DNA from: an uncultured Clostridia bacterium
GTDB lineage: Bacteria > Bacillota > Clostridia > UBA1381
Direction of reading: 5' to 3'
DNA: 11,652 nt
Assembly (NCBI GenBank): GCA_944391255.1
Contig: CALXSW010000259.1
Span: 1-11,652 of the forward strand
The position numbers and the translations under genes are program-made. Positions within the stretch are counted from its first letter, which is position 1, and every line of letters begins with the position of its first letter. Below, piece by piece: positions 1-7,369 of this stretch. The notes beneath the pieces are model-generated. The model made no database searches. It was not told where the DNA came from and saw only the letters and a program-made list of their open reading frames with translations.

Positions 1-14
1 TTTTAAAAAAACTA

Positions 15-43
15 TTGACAAACGATGAAACATCTGCTATAAT
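15..43 (+). promoter_or_regulatory. Sigma-A promoter of the tRNA-Ser gene
   Basis: TTGACA at 15-20 and TATAAT at 38-43 are separated by exactly 17 bases, a full match to the housekeeping consensus. It lies 36 bases before the mature tRNA 5' end, so the primary transcript would carry a leader of roughly 30 bases that RNase P removes. Confidence 0.9.
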
Positions 44-78
44 ATTTTTTGTCAGTGAGCGAAAGCCACAAACAACTT

Positions 79-167
79 GGAGAGATGTCTGAGTGGTTGA
101 AAGAGCCGGTCTTGAAAACCGGTGACGGTTCCGCCGTCCGCGGGTTCGAATCCCGCTCTCTCCTCCA
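79..167 (+). tRNA. tRNA-Ser (anticodon UGA)
   Basis: The gene folds as a class II tRNA that reads UCN serine codons. The acceptor arm is GGAGAGA (79-85) with TCTCTCC (157-163). The anticodon stem is 106-110 with 118-122, and the loop CTTGAAA places the anticodon TGA at 113-115. A long variable arm (GACGG 124-128 with CCGTC 134-138) is the serine identity hallmark. The T arm is 140-144 with 152-156 around TTCGAAT. CCA is encoded at 165-167. The discriminator base (164) is T, whereas serine tRNAs usually carry G there. The gene is a single-tRNA transcription unit between its own promoter and terminator. Confidence 0.96.
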
Positions 168-171
168 TTAT

Positions 172-196
172 AATACCGCTGAGCGGTATTTTTTTT
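172..196 (+). terminator. Rho-independent terminator of the tRNA-Ser unit
   Basis: AATACCGC (172-179) and GCGGTATT (183-190) form a perfect 8-bp stem with the three-base loop TGA, followed by a T run. It begins four bases after the CCA end, so the tRNA is transcribed alone. Confidence 0.9.
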
Positions 197-238
197 ATGT
201 CAAAAACCTACTCGGAAAATAAAAAAATCAGCTTTTTG

Positions 239-250
239 TTTGCATGCAAA
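239..250. promoter_or_regulatory. 12-bp perfect palindrome, possible operator
   Basis: TTTGCATGCAAA is a perfect dyad in the intergenic region between the tRNA terminator and the giant-gene promoter, about 130 bases upstream of that promoter's -35 box. It could be a repressor or activator site, but no regulator can be named and one 12-bp palindrome in AT-rich DNA may be chance. Confidence 0.2.
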
Positions 251-350
251 TAATTACTATATTTACTATTTTATCCAGAAATACAGTCAAATTCAATGAT
301 ACAAAGAAAAATCCTACCGGTTTTATATGTTTTTAACAAATAAGTATAAA

Positions 351-442
351 AACGATAATTGTTTTTTGTTTTTATTATGTATTGAAAAAGAATAATCTAT
401 ATGCTATAATCCTATTCATTGGGTAGGAAAATAACTATCGTT
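351..442. repeat. Imperfect inverted repeat flanking the surface-protein promoter
   Basis: AACGATAATTGTTTT (351-365) and AAAATAACTATCGTT (428-442) are inverted copies matching at 13 of 15 positions. They sit symmetrically around the -35/-10 region at 382-410. A second, smaller dyad, TCCTA (410-414) with TAGGA (424-428), overlaps the -10 box and the expected start of transcription. Paired operators around a promoter are a plausible reading. The rest of 197-493 holds no gene that I can see. Confidence 0.4.
382..410 (+). promoter_or_regulatory. Sigma-A promoter of the giant surface protein gene
   Basis: TTGAAA (382-387) and TATAAT (405-410) are spaced by 17 bases and preceded by T-rich DNA. Transcription should begin near 417, giving a 5' untranslated region of about 75 bases before the ATG at 494. 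A purine-rich AAGGGG ribosome binding site lies at 478-483. Confidence 0.8.
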
Positions 443-493
443 AAAATTTGATGAGAAAAACAGTGATACTAAAAACGAAGGGGATGAGAAAAG

Positions 494-3400
494 ATGAAAA
501 ATGAGTCAAAGCGTATTTTGACATTGTGCATAGCGCTCGCGCTTTTAGGCGGAGCAGTTCCGCAGTCGTTTGCAGAAGAAACGGTTGAAGCGGAAAAGTC
601 GGTTTATACAGATACAGTTATAAATGAAAATGATATTACAAATAATGATATCAAACTGTTAGAATCAGAAAATGAAGGGTCCATCATAGATGAGGGTGAG
701 ATCAAAGAAAATTATGCGGCGGCTATCGGCTCAGTGGGGTATGAAACACTTCAGGAGGCTGTAGACGCAGCTTTATCGGGTGAAACGATAACATTGCTCA
801 GGGATATAGACCTGAACGATATGATATTGATAAATAAGAATATCACTCTTGCGGCTGATGAGTCGGCGGAGAATATACTTATAAAAAGAACAGCGGAAAA
901 CAACGCGGCGATGTTTGAGGTGCGTTCAAACGCCACATTGAAAATTGAGAGCGGAATAACAGTTGATGGCGGCGCTGTCTGGTCAGATGGCGAGAATGTC
1001 GGAATAGCTTCGACTCAGCCTATAGCAGCTGTATATGACGGAAAGCTTTACATTCAAGCAGGCGCTGTGCTTAAGAATGCTGTTAACGAGTCAGGCGAAG
1101 GAGGAGCGGTCGCATTGAGCAAGGGCGGCAGTTCGTGGGTATATGTATACGGAAAAATAGCAAATAACAGATCAAAGAGAAGCGGCGGAGCGATAACGTC
1201 AAATGGCTTTACAAACATATATGCAACAGCTGTATTTGAGGGAAACAAAGCCGAGGTTGCCGGCGGTGCTGTAAATAACAAGGAAGGCGGCGTAACAACT
1301 GTAGAGGGCGGAACATTTAAGGGAAACAGCGCTATAAATGGTGGCGTGATATGGTGTGACGGTAAGACAGAGATACGCGGCGGAACATTTACGGAAAACA
1401 GCGCGGAAAAAGGAACTGCGTTATATGTTAGTTCGTCAAACGCGGCGCGTGCCGCAATAGTATCAGGCGGAAACTTTACAGGCAATAATGAAGATGGAAA
1501 AGGTGATATATATGCGGCTTCAAATCATATTACGCTGAAGGGCAGCTTTAATGCAGATAATATATATTTTGCATCAGGAGTGACTGCGTCAGTAACGGGC
1601 GCGCTTTCGGGAAGATTTACGGTGAGCAGTGAAGCAACACTTCACAGTCATCCGGAGGTCCTCAAGGGCAGCGGATATACATTAAAGGAAAGCGATATGA
1701 GCGCAATCGGGACATCTCCGTCAAGAAACGAGGCAGTTCTCAGCTCAAACGCTATATATCTTAAATATCCGGACGTAAATATAACGGATCAGCCGGCTGA
1801 TAAGGAAGTATTTATAGATGATGCTGCTGAGCTTGCAGTTAACGCGGAGGAAACAGAGGAAACCGGTAAGCTAAGCTATGCATGGTACAGATGTGAAAAT
1901 AGAAACGGAGACGGAGAGATAAGGATAGATGGCGCAGAAGAAGTCTCATATAGAGCTGACACATCATCAGCCGGCAACGCATTTTATTTTTGCGAGATAA
2001 CAGCCGATGGATCAGAGACGACAAGAACGAGCGTTGCGCGTGTAAAAGTAATGGATCCGTCTGTAGCAGAGGCGCCGGAATTTGTTACAGAGCCGTCAGA
2101 CACAGAATACAGCTTTGGCGACACTATAACGCTTACGGCAGCGGCAAGGTTGTTTGACAATGGAGTTCTTACATATAAGTGGTATATAATGAAAAATGAC
2201 GCTCCGGATCCGGAAACAGATGAGCTGATACAGGGGGAAACTGCTGAAAGTCTTACACTGACGCCAAAGACAGGCGATGACGCGTATTACTATTGTGTAG
2301 CAGTAAACACAGTAGGCTCAAGCAGCATATCGACTGTGAGCCGCGCGGCAAAAGTTTCATGTAAAACAAAGGTGGAAATGATCGGAGCGCCTCAGACGGG
2401 AAGCGTGCTTAGAACGGAGTATAAGAATATAACAGCTCCGGATATAGCATACAGCTGGGAAATAAGCGATAGCGCCGACGGTGTATTTTCGGGCATAGGA
2501 GAAGGAGAAGAACTTGCTGTAAGTGAAGAGCACGAGGGCAGATATATAAGATCAAAGGTGACATCAGGCGGTGTTTCATTTGTGTCAGAAGCGAGAATGG
2601 TAAAAACATCAGGGACATATAATGAGTACAGCGGCAGCTATGTGTATCTTTCAGACGTGCCTAAGTCACAGATAAAGGTATCTGATATAGGGTATAAGGA
2701 TCTCGAATTTGATAAGAACACGACAAAAAATACAATAAGCCTTATATGCGGCGGCAAGAAGAAGTATTTTACAAAGGGACTTGGTGCTCATGCAAGAGCA
2801 ACGCTTGTATATGATGTAGAGGAGATAACTGACAATTATAAGTTTACGAAATTTACATCATATCTCGGACTTGACTCTGCTCAGGGATCAAAGGGAAATG
2901 GTGTAAAATTCACTATATCAGTATCAGATGATATGTCTGACTGGACACCGATAAAAGAAACAGGGACACTTAAAGGCACAAGCGAGGCAGAATATGTAGA
3001 GCTTGATCTTACTGGTGTGAAGTATCTTAAAATATATATCGATCCATTGGGAAGTGACGAGTCAGACCATTCTGTAATCGCGGGCGCAAAGCTTTCAAGG
3101 GCGGATTACGAGGATGATTCCTCTGATTATGATTGGATAAAAACAACAGCGGAATATGATAAGGAGATAAGTTCATATGAACAGTCAAATCCGGGACTTT
3201 CATACAGCGAGCTTATAAATGATCCGGAGTATAGAGCGCTTGTATACAAGAGAAATTTTGTAAAGAATGTGTCATATGATTACCTTCAGGCGTTCGCTCA
3301 TACAAATGACGATACAAAAGCTGTTATTTGGTGGTTTATGAATGACAAAGAGGCGATTGATATGTATACTCAGGGCGGAACTCCGTCTGGAAGCTATATG

Positions 3401-6400
3401 AACTCTGTCAATGTTCTGGCGAAGCTTTATAATAAGCATAAGTCGGATTTAGATGACGCGGAATTTGGAACGCTTTATAAGCGTATGATGATAACTATTT
3501 CACTTACGCATTCAACGAGTGTGCCGTTCTGGGCAGACTATAGCATAACATCAGATCCGATAAGAAGATATGAGATATACAAAAAGCTGCATGACAGCGA
3601 TCTCCTTTTGAACTCGGTATTTGAAAAGCTCAATGTTGAGGAAATGAGATGGGTAATGGGAGATCTTATGGATGATGATCAGATAGAATGGCTCAACTAT
3701 TATTCAAGAAAAACGTCATCAACAGCTGAATCAAATTATAACAGCTCAAATTTCACCATGGGTCCATATCATTATATAAAGTATACGACCGGTTATAATT
3801 TTTATCAGGATAAATATTATAACGAACAGAACAAACAGATGTGGCAGTCAAAATATTTCCTAACGCAGGAATATGCGCAGGACAGCAGGTTTGATATAAA
3901 CGTACCGTATGAATACAACAAGCCTAAACTTTGGACTGTATTTGCTGAAGGCGCTGTCTGCGGCGGTATATCAAAGACAGGCACAAATCTGCTTACGGTA
4001 TTTGGAGTTCCGGGAGTAGTAATAGGTCAGCCGGGTCACGCCGCATATTTAAGATATATGTATTCTGATAACAGCGCAGAGGATAGTCCGGCAACATGGA
4101 CGATATGGAATGATGTATCGGGATGGACACTGTCTGAAAAGGGCGAAAGACTGTTATGCGGCTGGGGAAGCAAGAGCTGGGACAGCTCATATCAGGTGAG
4201 TTATGTACTGCTTGCGCAGGCGGCATTGAATGATGAGGCAAATTACAATAGAGCGTTGGCATTGGTCAGAACAGCTGATACAAAAACTGATCCTAATGAA
4301 AGAATAGATATATATGAGCAGGCTCTTGCGATACAGAATATAAATCTTGACGCGTGGGAAGGCATCATATACGCTTATAATGAATTGGGTAAGCCGGAAT
4401 CTGATTATGTCAGACTGGCGCAGAGAATTACAAATGTATATACATATTATCCGCTGCCAATGTGGGATGTTATTGAAAAGCTGATAAAGCCGAATATATC
4501 AACACCGGCTAATTTATCTGAGGTTGATATATATGCTCAAAACGCGCTTACTAAGGCATCGGTGGCAGGAGATTCATCTACACTTCAGCCTGGAGCGTGC
4601 AAGGTTATGGCAAATTACCTTTTGGGCAAGAAGACATTTGAAATGGCAACATTCTCATTTGATGGAGATAAAGCGAATACGATAGTCCTTTCGGATAATT
4701 ATACAGGAAGCGGTAACCAGCTGCTATATAGTATCTCAGGTGACAGCGAGGACGCGTGGAAGAATGCCGGAAATGTATCCGAGGTAGAGCTAAGCAGAGA
4801 AGAGATAGAAGCAATAACAGCCGAAAATGATATATTGGTAAGGCTTCAGGGAACATCGAGTTATTATACTATTGATATAACACAGCAGAGCGCCCCGAGC
4901 GGTATTTATGCTAATGACAACGAGAATTTGCTCATAAAGGCTACTACTGCGATGGAGTGGTCGACTGATGGTGTAAACTGGACAAAAATGACCAGCGGCA
5001 AGAGATTCCCAGGTGAGATGACTGTACATCTGAGAACAGCTGCAACCGGAACAAAGATGGCAAGTGGGTATTCAACGTATAGTTTCCATGAAGACACATC
5101 AACAGATGAGAGAAAATATATAACGATTGATCATTTGTCTATAGCAGGCTGTTCATCGTATCAACCTGGAGCTGAGCCACAGAAGGTCATAGACGGAATG
5201 CCGTCAACAATGTGGCATACAGTATGGTCGGGAAGTGATTCTGAAAGATCAATATCTATAAAGCTTGATGAACCAAGATATTTATCGGCTATGGAATACA
5301 CACCAAGACCTGATGGCGGAAACGGCAATTTCTTAACATGTGAGATCTATACAAGTGTTGACGGATCAACATGGTATTTGGCTGACACTGTCACATGGGC
5401 GAGGACAAGTGCAAAAAAAGTATATGATTTTAAGACTAAGGTATATGCTGGATATATAAAGCTTGTAGGTAAGTCAACTGTCGGAGGTTTTGGATCAGCG
5501 TCGATGATAGAGCTGTTCGAGGATACTACCGTAAAGAGCAAGGAAATATCATCGATAAGCATAACATCACTTCCAAGCAAGATATCATACGTTGTAGGCG
5601 ATGAGCTTGATCTTACAGGAATGATAGTTTCAGCGCAGTATACTGACGGAACATCTTCAAATCTTCCGTACAGCTCACTCTCATTCAGCAAGAATATATT
5701 TGATTCTGTGGGTGAGGAAAAAATATCTGTTTCAGTTCCTGGCGCTGAAAATATTGCGCCTGTTGAGTTCACTGTAACTGTAGGGGAGAACACAAAGGCA
5801 GTAACGGCTTTAAATATAGTTTCAATGCCGTTAAAGACAGAGTATTCGGTTGGCGAAAGCGCTGATCTTACAGGATTGTCTGTTAAAGCTGTATATGAAG
5901 ACGGTACGAGCGGATATGTGTTCAATGATCTTCTGTCTGTGGAGCCGGGCGTGTTTGAAAGCGCCGGAGAAACAACTGTTACATTGAGCTACAAGGGAGC
6001 GTCAGTATCGTTTGAAGTACAGGTTCTTCCGGGATTTGCTTATGATTATCTGAGATATGAGGTAGTGGAAGGTTCGTGCTTTGTATATGTGACAGGCTGG
6101 GTAGCTGATAAAATGCCTGAAAACGGAAAAATAGAGATCCCGTCAAAGGTATATGTGAACGGATGCGAATATGAGGTAATAGGTATCGCTGAAGAAGCGT
6201 TTATCGGAAACAAGGATCTGAGAAGCGTAAAGTTCCCTGCAACTGTTACAAACATAAATGACAGAGCATTCTATGGCTGTGATAATATAACAGAGCTTGA
6301 TTTCAAGTCTTACAGCAGCTTTGACACGCTGACAATAGGTTTAGATGTGTTCGGAACGGACAGCGAGGGAATAACTATCGGCGGAAAGATATACGTATCA

Positions 6401-6808
6401 AACAATTCTGTCGCAGACTCATTCCCGGGAATATCAAGCGGAGCGTTTGAGATCGTTTCTGATAATACGCTGCTAAACATATTCAGTGCTCTCGCATTCG
6501 ACAGCGGTTATTACATTAAGGATGATCAGAAATTTGGAGTTATAAGATTTTATGCGAAACCTGAATTTGAAAATGTAACAAAGCAGGGGTTTGTATATTA
6601 CGACAGTGAAACGGAACAGACGGGAAAAGAGATAGCATCGGAGCCGTCATCGCAGTCATCAAGCGGATTTTTCGCTGATGTATACGAGATACCTGAGAGT
6701 GTAAAAGAAGTCAGCGTAAAGGCGTTTGTTGTAACGAACGGTCAGACTATATTCTCGGATATAATAAAAGGAAAGGTTGATCTCGAAAGAGAAATAGATT
6801 TTGAATGA
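494..6808 (+). CDS. Giant secreted multidomain protein with NPCBM, F5/8C, Ig-like, BspA-type repeats and a putative transglutaminase-like core
   Basis: This 2104-residue exported protein probably acts at or outside the cell surface on glycans or glycoproteins; its exact activity is unknown. It has a signal peptide (1-28, cleavage after SFA) and an acidic linker to about 73. A right-handed beta-helix follows (about 75-425, with repeats such as GGTFKGNSA), then Ig-like domains (about 430-705) and an NPCBM domain (about 714-868). A large central region follows (about 870-1480). Within it AVCGGISKTGTN (C1156), GQPGHAAYL (H1182) and WNDVSGW (N1206/D1207) have the order and spacing of a transglutaminase/papain-like triad. 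After TPR-like helices (about 1245-1300) come an F5/8C domain (about 1540-1680), two Big_3-like domains (1685-1768, 1770-1846), a BspA-type LRR patch (about 1892-1970) and a beta-rich tail. I see no LPXTG, SLH, dockerin or C-terminal membrane helix. The ATG has AAGGGG ten bases upstream. The domain names are from pattern recognition; the enzyme assignment is inference. Confidence 0.93.
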   Translation: MKNESKRILTLCIALALLGGAVPQSFAEETVEAEKSVYTDTVINENDITNNDIKLLESENEGSIIDEGEIKENYAAAIGSVGYETLQEAVDAALSGETITLLRDIDLNDMILINKNITLAADESAENILIKRTAENNAAMFEVRSNATLKIESGITVDGGAVWSDGENVGIASTQPIAAVYDGKLYIQAGAVLKNAVNESGEGGAVALSKGGSSWVYVYGKIANNRSKRSGGAITSNGFTNIYATAVFEGNKAEVAGGAVNNKEGGVTTVEGGTFKGNSAINGGVIWCDGKTEIRGGTFTENSAEKGTALYVSSSNAARAAIVSGGNFTGNNEDGKGDIYAASNHITLKGSFNADNIYFASGVTASVTGALSGRFTVSSEATLHSHPEVLKGSGYTLKESDMSAIGTSPSRNEAVLSSNAIYLKYPDVNITDQPADKEVFIDDAAELAVNAEETEETGKLSYAWYRCENRNGDGEIRIDGAEEVSYRADTSSAGNAFYFCEITADGSETTRTSVARVKVMDPSVAEAPEFVTEPSDTEYSFGDTITLTAAARLFDNGVLTYKWYIMKNDAPDPETDELIQGETAESLTLTPKTGDDAYYYCVAVNTVGSSSISTVSRAAKVSCKTKVEMIGAPQTGSVLRTEYKNITAPDIAYSWEISDSADGVFSGIGEGEELAVSEEHEGRYIRSKVTSGGVSFVSEARMVKTSGTYNEYSGSYVYLSDVPKSQIKVSDIGYKDLEFDKNTTKNTISLICGGKKKYFTKGLGAHARATLVYDVEEITDNYKFTKFTSYLGLDSAQGSKGNGVKFTISVSDDMSDWTPIKETGTLKGTSEAEYVELDLTGVKYLKIYIDPLGSDESDHSVIAGAKLSRADYEDDSSDYDWIKTTAEYDKEISSYEQSNPGLSYSELINDPEYRALVYKRNFVKNVSYDYLQAFAHTNDDTKAVIWWFMNDKEAIDMYTQGGTPSGSYMNSVNVLAKLYNKHKSDLDDAEFGTLYKRMMITISLTHSTSVPFWADYSITSDPIRRYEIYKKLHDSDLLLNSVFEKLNVEEMRWVMGDLMDDDQIEWLNYYSRKTSSTAESNYNSSNFTMGPYHYIKYTTGYNFYQDKYYNEQNKQMWQSKYFLTQEYAQDSRFDINVPYEYNKPKLWTVFAEGAVCGGISKTGTNLLTVFGVPGVVIGQPGHAAYLRYMYSDNSAEDSPATWTIWNDVSGWTLSEKGERLLCGWGSKSWDSSYQVSYVLLAQAALNDEANYNRALALVRTADTKTDPNERIDIYEQALAIQNINLDAWEGIIYAYNELGKPESDYVRLAQRITNVYTYYPLPMWDVIEKLIKPNISTPANLSEVDIYAQNALTKASVAGDSSTLQPGACKVMANYLLGKKTFEMATFSFDGDKANTIVLSDNYTGSGNQLLYSISGDSEDAWKNAGNVSEVELSREEIEAITAENDILVRLQGTSSYYTIDITQQSAPSGIYANDNENLLIKATTAMEWSTDGVNWTKMTSGKRFPGEMTVHLRTAATGTKMASGYSTYSFHEDTSTDERKYITIDHLSIAGCSSYQPGAEPQKVIDGMPSTMWHTVWSGSDSERSISIKLDEPRYLSAMEYTPRPDGGNGNFLTCEIYTSVDGSTWYLADTVTWARTSAKKVYDFKTKVYAGYIKLVGKSTVGGFGSASMIELFEDTTVKSKEISSISITSLPSKISYVVGDELDLTGMIVSAQYTDGTSSNLPYSSLSFSKNIFDSVGEEKISVSVPGAENIAPVEFTVTVGENTKAVTALNIVSMPLKTEYSVGESADLTGLSVKAVYEDGTSGYVFNDLLSVEPGVFESAGETTVTLSYKGASVSFEVQVLPGFAYDYLRYEVVEGSCFVYVTGWVADKMPENGKIEIPSKVYVNGCEYEVIGIAEEAFIGNKDLRSVKFPATVTNINDRAFYGCDNITELDFKSYSSFDTLTIGLDVFGTDSEGITIGGKIYVSNNSVADSFPGISSGAFEIVSDNTLLNIFSALAFDSGYYIKDDQKFGVIRFYAKPEFENVTKQGFVYYDSETEQTGKEIASEPSSQSSSGFFADVYEIPESVKEVSVKAFVVTNGQTIFSDIIKGKVDLEREIDFE

Positions 6809-6822
6809 ACAGGAGAATGATA

Positions 6823-6975
6823 ATGAAAAAAAATTATGAAATACCTAAGTTTGAGATAACGATGTTTGACGATGATGATGTTATATGCACATCAGGAACA
6901 AACAAGCTCAACAGCTACAACGGAGCTGACAACGCAGGACGCATAACGTTACTTGATTTTATCGGTGAAAAATAA
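6823..6975 (+). CDS. Small 50-residue protein of unknown function with an acidic DDDDVICTSG motif
   Basis: A 50-codon ORF starts 14 bases after the giant gene's stop, with AGGAG at 6811-6815 seven bases before the ATG. An in-frame ATG two codons upstream (6817) is too close to that site. The product begins MKKNYEIPKFEITMF, continues with DDDDVICTSG (16-25), has one cysteine (C22) and ends in LLDFIGEK. It has no signal peptide or membrane helix, and about the first half is acidic and aromatic. From memory, short Clostridia proteins with a Y-x-x-P-x-F-E start followed by a DV(I)xTSG motif are widespread and uncharacterised; I have not verified this. The spacing and the shared terminator just downstream suggest co-transcription with the surface protein. 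Its function is unknown; a peptide precursor, signal or accessory protein are all open. Confidence 0.8.
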   Translation: MKKNYEIPKFEITMFDDDDVICTSGTNKLNSYNGADNAGRITLLDFIGEK

Positions 6976-6988
6976 AATATAAGAATAA

Positions 6989-7028
6989 GGGAGCGGCGAA
7001 ACGTCAGTTTTGCCGCTCCTCCCTTTTT
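6989..7028 (+). terminator. Rho-independent terminator after the surface-protein operon
   Basis: GGAGCGGC (6990-6997) pairs with GCCGCTCC (7012-7019). The stem extends inward through GAAAC (6998-7002) and GTTTT (7007-7011), one of these pairs being G-T, giving about 13 bp around a GTCA loop. A TCCC stretch and five T residues follow. It begins 13 bases after the stop of the 50-codon gene and closes the two-gene unit. Confidence 0.88.
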
Positions 7029-7039
7029 GTATAAAATCA

Positions 7040-7061
7040 AAAATCATCGGTTGATGGTTTT
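7040..7061. other. Small hairpin in decayed intergenic DNA
   Basis: AAAATCATC (7040-7048) pairs with GATGGTTTT (7053-7061), with one G-T pair, around a four-base loop GGTT. It lies between the operon terminator and the lyase relic and has no T tract that would make it a second terminator. Its role is unknown; it may be a leftover of the lost gene. I see nothing else recognisable in 7029-7130. Confidence 0.3.
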
Positions 7062-7132
7062 CTGTCATGCTTGAAGGGTAGTCTTTTACAGCGTAGCTCG
7101 TTGAAAAATGCTGTTTATCAGATGATATATAA

Positions 7133-7324
7133 ACTATATTTTTTATTATAGTATATGATTTTGATGGCGATGGTATTTCAGAGATGGAATGCAAAACGGG
7201 AGACGGAACTGTAGATGGAAAAGGAAATATAATCGGCAATGCGATTATAGATTCAATAAATTTGTTCCTGCTTGACAGCTTTTCTGATATGCGGCCGCTA
7301 AATGCAGTAATGACATGGGACTAA
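7133..7324 (+). pseudogene. Relic of a family PL11 rhamnogalacturonan lyase
   Basis: This open stretch has no start codon or ribosome binding site and follows an in-frame TAA at 7130-7132. From 7151 it reads VYDFDGDGISEMECKTGDG and TVDGKGNIIGNA. Intact PL11 lyases (YesW/YesX type), which cleave the pectin backbone rhamnogalacturonan I, contain the same order: F(I/M)VYDxDGDGKAE, a calcium-binding DxDGDG loop, then KTADGTVDGxGNVIGD. The residues just before it (FFIIV) fit the family's QF(I/M)V. After about residue 35 of the fragment the resemblance fades, and the frame ends at TAA 7322-7324 after MTWD. An intact enzyme is roughly 600 residues, so more than 85 percent is missing and the fragment cannot be active. 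The family call is from memory of the motif. It suggests that pectin-degradation genes once lay here. Confidence 0.72.
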
Positions 7325-7331
7325 TTCCTAT

Positions 7332-7367
7332 AAAAAAATTCCTGATCAGTCCGATCAGGAATTTTTT
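7332..7367 (-). terminator. Terminator of the topB-MATE operon (symmetrical, possibly bidirectional)
   Basis: A long near-perfect dyad, AAATTCCTGATC with GATCAGGAATTT around the loop AGTCC (7348-7352), is flanked by A7 on one side and T6 on the other. It would therefore work in both directions. It starts two bases beyond the MATE stop codon on the minus strand and also blocks transcription coming from the left. Confidence 0.88.
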
Positions 7368-7369
7368 GC

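Noticed and set aside
411..493. Riboswitch or other structured leader before the giant gene
   Set aside because: The untranslated region is only about 75 bases, AT-rich, and shows only a weak dyad at its start; it matches no riboswitch core that I recognise.
1054..1485. A 143-codon open frame on the minus strand inside the beta-helix region
   Set aside because: It is antisense to a strongly supported gene, is proline/alanine-rich as expected from reading GGC-rich repeats backwards, and has no recognisable domain.
5347..5925. A 192-codon minus-strand open frame antisense to the F5/8C and Big_3 region
   Set aside because: It lies wholly inside the giant gene and has no ribosome binding site or family likeness; it is a codon-bias shadow.
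6400..6808. Cell-wall anchor (LPXTG, SLH or dockerin) at the C terminus of the giant protein
   Set aside because: The last 140 residues have no sorting motif, hydrophobic helix, SLH triad or paired calcium loops, so the mode of surface retention stays open.
6949..7239. A 96-codon minus-strand open frame across the operon terminator and the lyase relic
   Set aside because: It would read through a strong hairpin, and its sequence is explained as the complement of the PL11 relic; no domain is seen.
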